Part shown: one piece after another, positions 35,290 through 44,963 of the stretch
Layout of the letters: every line of letters starts with the position of its first letter
Position numbering within the stretch: position 1 is the stretch's first letter
Origin: Bacillus sp. FJAT-26390
GTDB lineage: Bacteria; Bacillota; Bacilli; Paenibacillales; Paenibacillaceae
Length of the DNA stretch: 64,000 bases
Direction of reading: 5' to 3'
Assembly (NCBI RefSeq): GCF_001682865.1
Contig: NZ_MAQX01000035.1
Location: forward strand, 1 to 64,000
The notes under the pieces: generated by a model
The model's input: the letters and a program-made list of their open reading frames with translations, nothing else
What the model was told of the DNA's origin: nothing
The model's database searches: none
Translations under genes and position numbers: made by a program

Positions 35290-35931
35290 TTATGGGGTTA
35301 TGTCGCTAGATAGCTGCTCTTGATACTTAGCCAATAAGTAGTGGAAGCGCTGGAAATCGCTCGTCAGCACTTTGATTTTTCTTTTTAGTCTAGCTTTTTT
35401 CTTATGGTCATCATCGCCGTTCATCAGCTGATCGATATTTTTATCCAGCTTCTCACGCAGCGCCAGTATAAGGCCGATCGAAATATGGGACCTTGCCATC
35501 TCCTGCAAATCTGCGGCGAGCGCTTCCCCCAGGTGATCCATCGCAAACTTTTGTCTGCGTAATTTTTTTTCAATCTTGATATGCTCAGGTGTAAAGTCTT
35601 CGCGGTAATCCTGTCCAGGAACCTGATTCCAAAATGCATTCCATTGCTCTAACTCGCCAACCTCGTATAATAAAAATTTATGAAAACCGCACAACCATGC
35701 CGTACAGCTCGTATTTCGCTTCTGGCAGCCTACCCCGTCAAGCAGATGCTGGCAGCCGTTGCAGCATGAGCCGCTGTTTGCGATACAAACCTTACAAATA
35801 TGATCTGCTCCCAGCTCATTCAAGGCGGTTAGTCCCGCATCGATAAGCTCAGCTTTACTCACCATTGAGGATGAGTGAATACTCGAATCAGCAGACTTGT
35901 CCATTTCTTGATCAAATGCAGTATCGGGCAT
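35290..35931 (-). CDS. cysteine-rich protein of unknown function
   Basis: 213 residues, no membrane segment. The centre (about 45-85) carries eight cysteines in the order C-x2-C-x6-C-C-x2-C-x8-C-x6-C-x4-C, ending in CGFHKFLLYEVG, which could hold zinc or an iron-sulfur cluster. The C-terminal half is helical and basic (KKKARLKRKIKVLTSDFQRF). I do not recognise the family. AAGGAGG precedes the ATG. Monocistronic and ended by the shared bidirectional terminator. Confidence 0.7.
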   Translation of the reverse strand: MPDTAFDQEMDKSADSSIHSSSMVSKAELIDAGLTALNELGADHICKVCIANSGSCCNGCQHLLDGVGCQKRNTSCTAWLCGFHKFLLYEVGELEQWNAFWNQVPGQDYREDFTPEHIKIEKKLRRQKFAMDHLGEALAADLQEMARSHISIGLILALREKLDKNIDQLMNGDDDHKKKARLKRKIKVLTSDFQRFHYLLAKYQEQLSSDITP

Positions 35932-36084
35932 TCAGGCACGCCCTCCTTAAAAATGAAGTCATTATAACTAAAATATACTTCAAATAGATATGGAAAACAA
36001 TTTCACCCGTTTCATCTTGCTGGCTTTCCCTCGCATATCTTATACACCAGTAACGTCGGACACTCACAATTGAACAGATCTGAA

Positions 36085-36272
36085 TTAACGGGAAATTGTC
36101 CTGCTAATATTTATTGGGAAGCCTGATAAACCCATTTAGCTGGAAATACTTCCGTTAATAAGAGCAAACTGAGTTCATATCGATCAAAAATGAATAATTA
36201 ACAGGAGTAATTCCTGCTAACCCTGATTTTTGTTCAAAATTCGTGAAATTAACGGGAGTATTTCCTGTTAAT
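36085..36272. repeat. four copies of a 24-bp palindromic repeat
   Basis: Copies at 36085-36108, 36136-36159, 36198-36221 and 36249-36272. Each begins TTARC-GGA and ends with the inverse TCC-GYTAA, so each is an imperfect inverted repeat (for example TTAACGGGA ... TCCTGTTAA) with an AT-rich centre. Start-to-start distances are 51, 62 and 51 bases; the spacers are unrelated. Copy 2 is the most diverged on its left arm. Confidence 0.85.
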
Positions 36273-36372
36273 CTTTTTTCAGAGCATTTTCGGTTTGGCG
36301 GGAGGCTCGTAGCTGGGGGCTGGGGCTCGGGTGCACAAGCTCTCTCATTAACATACCAATCTGTTCACACAC

Positions 36373-36414
36373 AAAAAAAAGAAAACGAGCAGCTAGAATC
36401 GCTTCCAGTGCTCG
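36373..36414 (-). terminator. terminator of the PfpI/DJ-1 gene
   Basis: Minus strand: CGAGCA-CTGGAA-GCGA-TTCTAG-C-TGCTCG, a two-part stem, followed by TTTTCTTTTTTTT. Confidence 0.85.
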
Positions 36415-36445
36415 CACTCCCTATTCAACATCCATAAAGCTCAGC

Positions 36446-36976
36446 TTACCATGCGTTTACGCCAAGCTTGCCAATCGTCTCGCGGATGAAGGCGGGCTCG
36501 TCCTCCGGCGTCCGTGACGTAACCCAGTTGCGGTCCACGACAACCTCTTTGTCGACGAAGTTTCCTCCCGCAGCTTTGATCTCTGACGAGATGCCCGGAT
36601 ACGAGGTTAGCGTACGGCCTTTGAGCAGGCCTGCTGCCTCCAAAATTTGCGGTCCGTGGCAAATAGCCGCGATCGTCGTGCCCGCTTGATCGGCTTCCTT
36701 GACGAAGGCTTGCACATCCGCATTATTCATGAGGTGGGATGGCGATTTGCCGCCAGGAATAATAATGGCTGCATAATCATCCGCCTTCGCCTCAGCAATG
36801 CCCAAATGCGAAGTATAGGCAATCGTGCCCTGCTTACCTTTCAGCTCCTCATTGCTCTTCAAGCTAATAATAACGGCTTCATGCCCGTTTTTAACCATTT
36901 CATCATATGGATTTTTCATCTCGGAATCTTCAAAATCGTTGGCCAGTAGAAAAGCGACTTTTTTCGCCTGCGACAT
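36446..36976 (-). CDS. DJ-1/PfpI family protein
   Basis: 176 residues. The nucleophile elbow is AAICHGPQILEAAG with Cys near 104, and the acidic residue at the start is in FLLANDFEDSEM (about 18). GGKSPSHLMNN is the loop near the active site. Members act as glyoxalase-III-like deglycases, chaperones or proteases, and the exact activity cannot be read here. AAGGAG lies 10 bases before the ATG at 36976. Single-gene unit. Confidence 0.92.
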   Translation of the reverse strand: MSQAKKVAFLLANDFEDSEMKNPYDEMVKNGHEAVIISLKSNEELKGKQGTIAYTSHLGIAEAKADDYAAIIIPGGKSPSHLMNNADVQAFVKEADQAGTTIAAICHGPQILEAAGLLKGRTLTSYPGISSEIKAAGGNFVDKEVVVDRNWVTSRTPEDEPAFIRETIGKLGVNAW

Positions 36977-37073
36977 TTTAAACACGCTCCTTTCTGTATT
37001 CAAACCATAATGTACTTTACCCCAATTCCGGCAATTTGAAGCATGACCGCTCTAACGCGATTGTCCACATAAC

Positions 37074-37101
37074 GAAAAAAAGGGAGCCATAATCGGCCCC
37101 C
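37074..37101 (-). terminator. terminator of the DUF4132 operon
   Basis: Minus strand: GGGGGCC-GATTAT-GGCTCCC stem followed by seven T's, about 20 bases after the DUF4132 stop. Confidence 0.85.
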
Positions 37102-37120
37102 TTCTCCTCTCATCCCGTTA

Positions 37121-40100
37121 CTATGCTTGCAGCTGTGCTAAAATTTGCGGGTCCTTCAGCTTGGCGTCCTGTGCCAGCAGTACGATTTTGGACAAAATCT
37201 CCGCTGTCTTCGGATCTTCGTCCATGAAGGGCAGGAACAACCTCCCGCGATGCTGCGAATGGACGGGCACAATGGAGAGCGCACCCTTCGCTTGTTTATG
37301 AACCATACCGCTGCCCAGATGCACGCTGTACTCGCCAAGCTTGCCTGCGATCAACGCATGATTGCCCTCGAGGCGCACATTGTCGATCTTAAGCAGCCGC
37401 AGCGATTCGCGTACGATAGCTGTACGAATGCCAATCGTAGTAAGGCTTGCCTCCGGATCGACGCCGCCGACATGAGCCACGCTGACGACCAAATCAACGT
37501 CTCTCATCACCTCTGAGAAAATCAAGCTTGGCACCTGCGCAATATCCAAGCCTTTAAGTGTATGGCGATCAAAGAAACGAACCGTTTCCAGCGTCGGACT
37601 CTCGATATCGGAGGGAGAGAACCAATCGGCAAGCGCATAAATGCTGGCGATAACGTTCTCCTTGTAAAATACCTTTTGCAAGCCCTCTTCATAGCTTACC
37701 GTCCATCTTCGGCCTTTGAGGAGACTGACCGTTTTGCGCGGCTGCACCTGATGCCCAGCATATCGGCGCGACAACGAGCCGCTTGCAAGCTCATCGCCAT
37801 TTGGCACGTAAAGCTCCCTGAAAATTTGCTTGAACGGCTGCTTCACTTGGCGGTCGAACAAGTCCTTCTGATAGGAGCTCCACTGTCCGCTTTCAAAGAA
37901 ATGGAGCGGATGCGCGATGACCAGCTGCTCGCCATCCTTCACCTCATAGCGATCTCCTTGCGGGCTATTGAGCGTTCCCGTCTCCGCGTCGAAAAACCCT
38001 AGCGACTCGCCAGACTTGAATACGAGCACGCCCACTAATGGAGACAGGACAGGATTGCGAGCCAGCTTGCTGACTTCCTGCAAAGTGAAGCCGCTGCCCG
38101 CTTCCATCGAGCGCTCAAGCTCGGCACGTGCTCTTCTATACTGCTCCGTAAGCTCGGCTTTTGTCTCTTTGAGCACTGTAATGTACTCATTTTTCTTATA
38201 TGCCGCGGGAACCGACTTCAATTCCTTGCCATGCTTCAGCACGCGAATATCGGTTTTGCCATCGCCGTCGATAACGAGCTGCGCGGTCAAAATATCATCC
38301 AGCGCATGCGGCTCGAAATAATGGAGAAGCTCATCCAGCTTCCTGCCTTCCATATCCCAAGTTAAGCGAATCACGTCGGCGTAACCCGCATTGCGAGCCA
38401 GATTATCGAGCGCGATGCTCGCCGTCTTCGCTTCACTTGCCCGGCGCTGAGCGCCGAATGTCTTGCTTTCCTTCAAAAACTGCTGAATAAACGTATAGCG
38501 CCCCAGCACGTCACGCGTTTGGCTGCCCCCTTCGCCGAGCGGAAGCAGGCTGTAGCTGAGCAAGTGATCCTTATTCCGCTTCTCCGACGCGGAAGCATAC
38601 AGCTCCGCAAGCTTCAGCTTGCCGAGCACAGCGTCTGCGAACAGCTGTGACCGCCTGTGGTTCGAGCCTGCCGATATATATTTCGCGCATTGGTAAAGCA
38701 GCTGGAATTTCTCTTCTCCAAGCTCCTCGTACGCTTGCCTGAACCAATCGATATCGAATGCGCCATCGTTAAAATCCTGCGGTGAAATCGGCGAATATTG
38801 GGCAACAATCGTCTCCTTCTCCGCCGAGAACGATTCATTGATATGCGCGTGAAAATACCATGCAGCGCTGCGAAGGCCGCTCCAGCCTAAGTGGCGCGAC
38901 ACGAGTTCAACCCACTGCGGCGCATACATTGCGGCTTCCAGCAGCCTTGTCTCCGCGATGCTGCGACCCTTCAGCAGCTCAGCCATCAAAGCTTCGTCCT
39001 CATCCTTGCGGGGATGGCATACCTTTAGCAGATGGCTGAACGTCTCCTTCTTCGTCACATCTCTTCCGTATCCATAAATATAGCCGCGCACAAACGATTC
39101 CTTATCGAGCCCTGCCAGTATCGCGAGAAAATGCTCCATCCCGTCGATATGCTGAATGCTCGTCGCCAGATTCGTCACCTCAGTAGCCAGGTCCCCGCGA
39201 TTCAGCTCGATTTCTAAAATGCGCAGCACGACTTTCTCCTTGAACTCGATCAACTGCGGATATTGCTCCAGCAGCTTACTTTGCGGATTCGTAAGCTGCC
39301 TGATATGATTGCTGCTTTGCGGCCTTGCGATCAGCTCCCTAAGCAGCTCATGCTCATCGATAACACCCAAGCTGTATGCTCGCGCAAAATCGGATAAAGT
39401 CAGCAGATGGTTGTCATAGCCATTCATTTCATAGAGGTGGTAATAAGTGCGGAAGCATGCGATAAACGATTCGTCGTCATGAACATTCGCGCGTACCCAT
39501 CTCCCCCAAAAGCTCGTGTACAAATCGAGAAGCTGACTCTCCTGAGCGACGCGTTCGGCAGGAAAACATTGAATAATTAAGTTTAACACGTGATTCGCCG
39601 GCTCAAATTGCTCTTGCTTGTCGCATTGCTCCACGTAAGCGCCAATCAGCTTATTCACTTGCTGTCCATAAGGCAAATTCTCAAACAGGCCAAAAGCTTC
39701 ACGCAGCGTTTCCACCTGATAAAGCTGCTCCAACAGCTCTTTTCGCCAGCCCTCAGCCGGCTCATAAGAAGAACTTCTCCAGTGCTCAAGCTCGCCGTAA
39801 TAATAGCCGCATAGCGTCTTCTGTGTTCGGTAAAAATCAAGCTGCAGCAGTTCGGCTGCGCCAAAGCCGCTCTCCTCCAAATAATCCGCCCATACTTGCG
39901 AGAGCGGATACCGCTCCAGAGCTGGCGTAGTATCCTCTGAATCGTAGCTCCAACTCAGCTCTGTCAGCCGGGCGCCGATGAGAAGAGACTGCCTCGCGCC
40001 CGAATAATCGAGCATTTCGTATTCATGCTCACGATGAAGATGAACGAGATCCGCAAGTCCCGTGACAAAATCACGGATTTGCTCGGTCGTAAGGTCAAAG

Positions 40101-42073
40101 CGGCTTCGCGCCTCCTGAAGCGCAGAGAACGGAAGCTGCTCTCTGCTCGTAAGCTCCGCGTCTACCGCAGCGGGATCAAATAACCCGAGACCGTTGCTCA
40201 GCGTGTACGAGTCCTGCTGCTTCAGCTTTGCAATCAGCAGACGCTCTTTATCGGTTGGCTCCGCAATCGAGTCCACCTCGTCCTGCAGCGCGTTCGAAAG
40301 CTCGGCATGCGCCGGCTCATCCTTCATCTCCGTCAGCAGCTCCAGCGCGGCAAGGCGCTGCAGCTCGTTACGGCTTTGCAGCAGAAGCGCCAGAGCCGCT
40401 TCCAATTGGCGGGCAGGCTGCTTCAGCAGCAAACCGATCGCGCCCTGGCGCAGCGATCCCGTCTTTAGCTTCAGCAGAGCAGTAACGGCGTCGATTTCAT
40501 CTTCGCTCAGCTCCAAATGCGCGGCCTTTAAAATAGCCAGCTCGCGATTGCTCATGCTTTTATCCGACAAGCTTGCAATGAGAAAGGAGCGTTGCACGCT
40601 ATTCGATGCGTCATTCATAAAATATTTAAGCAGCTCGCCCCTTTGATCTGGACCGAGCGCATCCTTCATAGCAACAAGCTCAGCAATCCAATCGATATCC
40701 ATGTCATGCGCCGTCAAGAAGAGCAGCTTCCGAACGATCATATCCGAGGAATACGTATAGCCGATCCAATCAAACACTTGCGACTTTGCGGTTATCTCCT
40801 TTGCAGGCATGGCGCTTAGCATCAGCTTGAACTGTTCGTACTGCTGCCTTCTTGTTTCTTTATCCGACAAGTACGATGACTGCTTCAGCTCAAGACGCGA
40901 TTTATTCTCGCCATCCGCTCTCTCCCACTTATAAGAGTAATCGAGAGAGTAATTGGATACGAGCCAATATTGCAGCTCTTTATTCGTTTCGCCCAGCCAA
41001 TCCTTTGCGATTGCGAAGCGGACATCTTCGTTTTGGCTTTGCGCCAACATATATTGCGCCACGATTTTGCGATAGTCATCCTTGCTCGTCATGAGGAAGC
41101 GGATCTTGTCATAAAGCTGCTGCTCCTCCCGGACGGCAATGGCCCATAGGCTCATATACAGCTCGTTCACGTTGCTGCTCGCAAGTCCCTCCTCACAAGC
41201 TGAGGCATCGGCAAGGCATCTTGCGGCAAATTCAAGATTTTTCTTCGCCACCCGCGAATTAGCAGCTTCCAGCCCTAAGCCGGTCCATACATCTAGCGCC
41301 CTAATAACCGAGCTGTAGCGAATCAAATCATGCTCGATTACGACCTCAAGCATATACTGCATCGCTTCGATCGTGCCCTCATCCATCGCTTCAACGATGC
41401 TTTGGCGGAGGCCCTCCTGCAATCTGGCGGCGACGAGCAGCTCTCCAAGCATCCGATAAGCCTCAAGGCTGTGGCTGAGGAAAATGCCTGAAATCATGCT
41501 GCGCGACAAAAGTGCCGTGTTGTTATCACCATATATAATATCTTTTAACGCGGTCATAACCGCTTCATTGTTATCGTCAATGCCATATGCAATAATGTCG
41601 GCAATGGCCGTTTTGGGAAATTGATAGTCATTTTCTGCTATGTAATTGGCTTTCGTCAAATATTCGATCACGGAGAACTGACGGCCATTCAAGTAGAATA
41701 AGGAAATCATTTTTGCCAGCAATCGATCGAGATGCAGACGCTGCTCCCTTGTTCGGAAGGGCCTGCGCGCATAACCCGTGCTGTAAGGATATTCGGTTGC
41801 ATACGTCGCCATATAGCGGAAAACATGAGCATATGAATCATCCAGCAGCTCAGCGATAATCTCAGCAAGCGGCTCGAACAGCTGCTGCTCCTCTCCCGAT
41901 GCCAATACGAGAAGCTGCTCCTTTATTTGTCCGCTGATCTCATAATCGTTATAGCCGCGCTCGCTGATTTGTACAAGCAGCCCAGCCAGACGCTTATGCG
42001 AATCCGAAAGCGTCAGCTCATCCACCTTATCCTTCATATTTTGAAAATACAGCTTTTGCTCTCCTCTTTCCAT
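37121..42073 (-). CDS. giant DUF4132-domain protein
   Basis: 1650 residues, one open frame, no signal peptide or membrane segment, so cytoplasmic. Most of the length is helical and resembles degenerate HEAT/ARM-type repeats (for example ELLTEMKDEPAHAELSNAL, LLKQPARQLEAALALLL), with acidic and leucine-rich composition. The DUF4132 domain lies in the C-terminal third, around LDNLARNAGYADVIRLTWDM to the end of the LTTIGIRTAIVRESLRLLKI segment. DUF4132 is best known from Escherichia coli MolR/YehI; its function is unknown. AAGGAGG precedes the ATG. It follows a 140-residue gene by 24 bases and ends in a terminator. It sits beside the STM4011-4015 cassette on the same strand. Confidence 0.88.
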   Translation of the reverse strand: MERGEQKLYFQNMKDKVDELTLSDSHKRLAGLLVQISERGYNDYEISGQIKEQLLVLASGEEQQLFEPLAEIIAELLDDSYAHVFRYMATYATEYPYSTGYARRPFRTREQRLHLDRLLAKMISLFYLNGRQFSVIEYLTKANYIAENDYQFPKTAIADIIAYGIDDNNEAVMTALKDIIYGDNNTALLSRSMISGIFLSHSLEAYRMLGELLVAARLQEGLRQSIVEAMDEGTIEAMQYMLEVVIEHDLIRYSSVIRALDVWTGLGLEAANSRVAKKNLEFAARCLADASACEEGLASSNVNELYMSLWAIAVREEQQLYDKIRFLMTSKDDYRKIVAQYMLAQSQNEDVRFAIAKDWLGETNKELQYWLVSNYSLDYSYKWERADGENKSRLELKQSSYLSDKETRRQQYEQFKLMLSAMPAKEITAKSQVFDWIGYTYSSDMIVRKLLFLTAHDMDIDWIAELVAMKDALGPDQRGELLKYFMNDASNSVQRSFLIASLSDKSMSNRELAILKAAHLELSEDEIDAVTALLKLKTGSLRQGAIGLLLKQPARQLEAALALLLQSRNELQRLAALELLTEMKDEPAHAELSNALQDEVDSIAEPTDKERLLIAKLKQQDSYTLSNGLGLFDPAAVDAELTSREQLPFSALQEARSRFDLTTEQIRDFVTGLADLVHLHREHEYEMLDYSGARQSLLIGARLTELSWSYDSEDTTPALERYPLSQVWADYLEESGFGAAELLQLDFYRTQKTLCGYYYGELEHWRSSSYEPAEGWRKELLEQLYQVETLREAFGLFENLPYGQQVNKLIGAYVEQCDKQEQFEPANHVLNLIIQCFPAERVAQESQLLDLYTSFWGRWVRANVHDDESFIACFRTYYHLYEMNGYDNHLLTLSDFARAYSLGVIDEHELLRELIARPQSSNHIRQLTNPQSKLLEQYPQLIEFKEKVVLRILEIELNRGDLATEVTNLATSIQHIDGMEHFLAILAGLDKESFVRGYIYGYGRDVTKKETFSHLLKVCHPRKDEDEALMAELLKGRSIAETRLLEAAMYAPQWVELVSRHLGWSGLRSAAWYFHAHINESFSAEKETIVAQYSPISPQDFNDGAFDIDWFRQAYEELGEEKFQLLYQCAKYISAGSNHRRSQLFADAVLGKLKLAELYASASEKRNKDHLLSYSLLPLGEGGSQTRDVLGRYTFIQQFLKESKTFGAQRRASEAKTASIALDNLARNAGYADVIRLTWDMEGRKLDELLHYFEPHALDDILTAQLVIDGDGKTDIRVLKHGKELKSVPAAYKKNEYITVLKETKAELTEQYRRARAELERSMEAGSGFTLQEVSKLARNPVLSPLVGVLVFKSGESLGFFDAETGTLNSPQGDRYEVKDGEQLVIAHPLHFFESGQWSSYQKDLFDRQVKQPFKQIFRELYVPNGDELASGSLSRRYAGHQVQPRKTVSLLKGRRWTVSYEEGLQKVFYKENVIASIYALADWFSPSDIESPTLETVRFFDRHTLKGLDIAQVPSLIFSEVMRDVDLVVSVAHVGGVDPEASLTTIGIRTAIVRESLRLLKIDNVRLEGNHALIAGKLGEYSVHLGSGMVHKQAKGALSIVPVHSQHRGRLFLPFMDEDPKTAEILSKIVLLAQDAKLKDPQILAQLQA

Positions 42074-42097
42074 CCTCGCAGCCTCCTTCGTTTCGCT

Positions 42098-42520
42098 CTA
42101 CCACGTGCTGCCCGCCAGCATCGTAAACCGAACGAACGCAATTTCATCGCCTTCATGCAGCGTAAGCGCATCATCCAGTTGCTCTATCTCATTTCCGTTA
42201 ATAAACACCCGATATAAACCGTCCTCAAAAGCGAGTATAGCCGTTGAAATGGCCTCTTTCTCGTCTGCTTTCTTCTCGTTATAGAGCGCGCCGAAGCCAA
42301 TTTTCCCGCTCTGGCCAAGCTGCTCGATATCGCCCTGCGTCAGAAAAGGAACAAGCGGCGTCTCGGTCTTCCGTTCATTGAGCTGCCGGACATTCGTTGT
42401 CACCATGTCGATAATTAACGCCTTCAGCGTCAGCGGCACTTCGGATAATAGCCATGCAAGACGGTCAAGATGGTTTTTTCGCTTACCTAAGCTCTTAACC
42501 GTTATGAACACATTTAACAC
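42098..42520 (-). CDS. hypothetical protein, DUF4132 partner
   Basis: 140 residues, not recognised. The first 60 residues are basic and helical (LNVFITVKSLGKRKNHLDRL), and the last 50 are beta-like and acidic (FEDGLYRVFINGNEIEQLDD, LHEGDEIAFVRFTMLAG), the latter recalling a small sandwich or ubiquitin-like fold. No membrane segment. GTG start with GGAGGTG upstream. It precedes the DUF4132 gene in the same operon; a shared function is inferred from this alone. Confidence 0.75.
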   Translation of the reverse strand: MLNVFITVKSLGKRKNHLDRLAWLLSEVPLTLKALIIDMVTTNVRQLNERKTETPLVPFLTQGDIEQLGQSGKIGFGALYNEKKADEKEAISTAILAFEDGLYRVFINGNEIEQLDDALTLHEGDEIAFVRFTMLAGSTW

Positions 42521-42627
42521 AGCTGCACCTCCAGCTTCTTAAATAGTCTATTACGAATACTGTACCATAATAAGGATTTTGGTTCCTAAATCAGAAATTT
42601 TATTGCAATCGATGACTGCCGCCAAGC

Positions 42628-42677
42628 AAAAATAAGCCGCCGCAAGGCACATGGGCATGACCTGATCGCGGCAGCTT
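42628..42677 (-). terminator. terminator of the STM4011-4015 operon
   Basis: Minus strand: AAGCTGCCGC pairs with GCGGCGGCTT (one G-U) across a 24-base loop and continues into ATTTTTG. It lies about 55 bases after the STM4011-type stop and separates the cassette from the DUF4132 operon. Confidence 0.8.
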
Positions 42678-42731
42678 CTTATTTTGACTCATCGACTGAT
42701 CCATGGCTATCTGGATCGCGGTTAATGGCGT

Positions 42732-43595
42732 TTACCGAGCAAAACCAGCCGGTATTCGCTCCAGCAGCCGATCCCCATAAACCCGTTCCAGCCCGAGCTC
42801 CGGCATATGAATGTAGCCGATGTAACAGCCGCATTTTTTCATCCCGCAAGCCCGTTCGGCAGCTAATCCTTCCAATCCGTCTCGGTAGAGATGCCCGATA
42901 ACCCTTCGATCGCTGTAGCACCGTTTGACGATGCCGGCGCCCTGCACGTAAAACACATTCGCCCCTGCGCCGCACGGCTTGCCTATGCTATCGTAATCGG
43001 GGACGTTCAGTCCGAAATGTGGATCGATTTGCGTTAAATACGCGATCTCTTCCTCTGAATAATAGGCTTTCCGATCCTTATAAGCGTTCACCCAAAGGTA
43101 GACATCCTCCGGAAGCAGCTTCCGCAGCTGCGCAATCGCATCAAACGCGCTTCGAATCCCAACCGAGCCTACGCTGAACGAAATTCCCTGCTCATAAAGC
43201 TTCTTGCACTGGCTTAGAAATTGCTCCTGGCCCGTTTGGCCGGGATGATACGTTACCCAGAACGCTGCTTTGTCCTTGGCAAGCTGCTGCGTCCAATCAA
43301 GCTTAACCGATAGGTTCGTCTGTACGGCTACCTTCTTCACATGCGTCATATGGGAAAGCTCGATCATCGCATCGCGATACCAGCGGTGAACGAGCGCTTC
43401 GCCGTAAGGATTAAAAAAAATCGACAGCTGATGGCCCGCTGCTCCTTGCTCACGAACCCACTCCATGAAAGCATGAAGCTGCTGCTTATCCTTCGCAAGC
43501 GTCTCTTTGCTATCCTTCGTTTTGCTGAAGGGACAATACGGACAGTCATAATTGCAGGATGACATTGCACCGCGGTAATAGAGCACCGCCTTCAT
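42732..43595 (-). CDS. STM4011-family radical SAM protein
   Basis: 287 residues. The SAM cluster motif is C-x3-C-x2-C at C14, C18, C21 in SSCNYDCPYCPFSK, followed by FFNPYGEAL and VAVQTNLSV typical of the barrel. The C-terminal third has further cysteines (KPCGAGANVF, KRCYSDRR, ACGMKKCGCYIG) that could bind an auxiliary cluster. The reaction is unknown. The ATG overlaps the stop of the STM4012-type gene (ATGA). It is the last gene of the five-gene cassette. Confidence 0.85.
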   Translation of the reverse strand: MKAVLYYRGAMSSCNYDCPYCPFSKTKDSKETLAKDKQQLHAFMEWVREQGAAGHQLSIFFNPYGEALVHRWYRDAMIELSHMTHVKKVAVQTNLSVKLDWTQQLAKDKAAFWVTYHPGQTGQEQFLSQCKKLYEQGISFSVGSVGIRSAFDAIAQLRKLLPEDVYLWVNAYKDRKAYYSEEEIAYLTQIDPHFGLNVPDYDSIGKPCGAGANVFYVQGAGIVKRCYSDRRVIGHLYRDGLEGLAAERACGMKKCGCYIGYIHMPELGLERVYGDRLLERIPAGFAR

Positions 43596-44950
43596 CGGAT
43601 CACGTACCCGTTCATCAGCTCTCTTACCTCGCCCGAAATCAGCTCATCCCCGATGGCGTCCGAATAAGCCAAACCAAGCGTCGTCAGCCGCAATACGCCC
43701 GACTCAAGTTCAGCTAGTCCCGTGCCGAGCAGCTCATTCAAATCAGGCTGATCCAGAAGCAGATCGGTCCCGAAGCGTTGCTCGTATGCGGATTGCTCCA
43801 ATCCCTCCCGGTGCAGCAGCGCCTTAAGAACGTATCTGCGTTTTTGCTCCGCCTCGCTCAAGACAAAACCGTAATCTGCCGTGTCGTAGCTCTCAGCCGT
43901 TACATATTCCTCAATGATGCTTCTCGTTGCAGCGGTGCTTACGCCGTAACGCGAAGCGTAGTGGACATCGCGCGTATAGGAACGGGCGCCGCAGCCAAGG
44001 CCGACCATCCCTTCCTCCTGACAGCTGAAGGGCAGCACGCTCTTATGGTTAAAAACGATATCCTTCGCGAAGCGCCTCATCGAATATTGCTTATAGCCGG
44101 CAGCCTCCAGACGCTCGCGGGCAATATGATAGAGCGAGAGCCGAATATCCTCTCCTCTGCCGCGCATCTGCTCCGGCTTCAATATCGTATTTTCACGCGT
44201 ATAAAGCGGATATATAAATATCTCCCCAGGCGCATAGCTGATTGCCTTCTCTAGGGAATACAGCCAGGTGTCCGCATTTTGCCCCGGTAAGCCATAGATG
44301 AGATCTACGTTTACGAGCGGAAATTGATAGCTCATCAGCGTTTCCAACGATTCCTCCGCAAGCCGCGGCTTCTGCGGACGGTAGATGGCGGAGGCTTCCT
44401 CCTCGACGAAGCTTTGGATGCCCATGCTGACGCGGTCAACGTGCCTATCCTTCAGCACGCGCATCCGGTCGGCAGTAACCGTCTCCGGCGACGTTTCTAC
44501 CGATATCGATGCCTGCATAGGGTTAAGCCCCATCGTATGCTCGGCAATATCGAACAACCGGTTCAATTGGCCCGCTTCCAGCAGCGTTGGCGTTCCGCCG
44601 CCAATCGCGAACCTGGAGAATGAGCGATTTTCAAACCAAGGTGCCCATTGCTCCGCCTGCCGCTGCAGCGCATCCACATATTGCTCATGAACATCGACGC
44701 GCCGGTCCGGCAGTGTAAATAGATTGCAAAATCCGCAGCGAGCCCCGCAAAAAGGAATGTGCATATACAAAAAGTGATAGTCCGTTTGATCCTTCTCCCA
44801 CAGCTCCTTCAGCGATTGCGCGGGCTGCAAATCCCGATAAGCGGTCTTATGCGGATAGGAATACAAATACGAACGGTATGGAGCCTGCGTAAAGCGCTGC
44901 TCCCGCTCCCGCAGCTCGGCAGATGATTTTAGCGATGATGATTGCAGCAA
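43592..44950 (-). CDS. STM4012-family radical SAM protein (HemN-like)
   Basis: 452 residues. The barrel has HIPFCGARCGFCNLF (C68, C72, C75), then FAIGGGTPTLLEAG, VSMGIQSF and VDLIYGLPGQ, all typical of the HemN/CPO-like subgroup, plus the C-terminal HemN-type domain. HemN itself makes porphyrin, but this family is distinct; its substrate is unknown. The start is a TTG at 44950 with AAGGAGG 8 bases upstream, 13 bases after the preceding stop; the open frame to 45058 would overlap that gene and lacks a site. Confidence 0.87.
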   Translation of the reverse strand: MLQSSSLKSSAELREREQRFTQAPYRSYLYSYPHKTAYRDLQPAQSLKELWEKDQTDYHFLYMHIPFCGARCGFCNLFTLPDRRVDVHEQYVDALQRQAEQWAPWFENRSFSRFAIGGGTPTLLEAGQLNRLFDIAEHTMGLNPMQASISVETSPETVTADRMRVLKDRHVDRVSMGIQSFVEEEASAIYRPQKPRLAEESLETLMSYQFPLVNVDLIYGLPGQNADTWLYSLEKAISYAPGEIFIYPLYTRENTILKPEQMRGRGEDIRLSLYHIARERLEAAGYKQYSMRRFAKDIVFNHKSVLPFSCQEEGMVGLGCGARSYTRDVHYASRYGVSTAATRSIIEEYVTAESYDTADYGFVLSEAEQKRRYVLKALLHREGLEQSAYEQRFGTDLLLDQPDLNELLGTGLAELESGVLRLTTLGLAYSDAIGDELISGEVRELMNGYVIR

Positions 44951-44963
44951 GCTGCATCCCTCC

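Larger units (their letters stand above)
35932..36445. other. 514-base intergenic region with palindromic repeats
   Basis: No supported coding frame. It holds the promoter region of the cysteine-rich gene at its left side, four 24-bp palindromic repeats in the centre (36085-36272) and the PfpI-gene terminator at the right. A plus frame at 36243-36437 overlaps the last repeat and the terminator and looks random. Confidence 0.7.

Noticed and set aside
36085..36272. CRISPR array
   Set aside because: Only four copies, each an imperfect palindrome with variable sequence and uneven spacers, and no cas genes in the window.
42521..42731. Small precursor peptide gene beside the radical SAM genes
   Set aside because: The gap contains a terminator and a promoter region; no short frame with a ribosome binding site was found. 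Gap 47825-47961 likewise.
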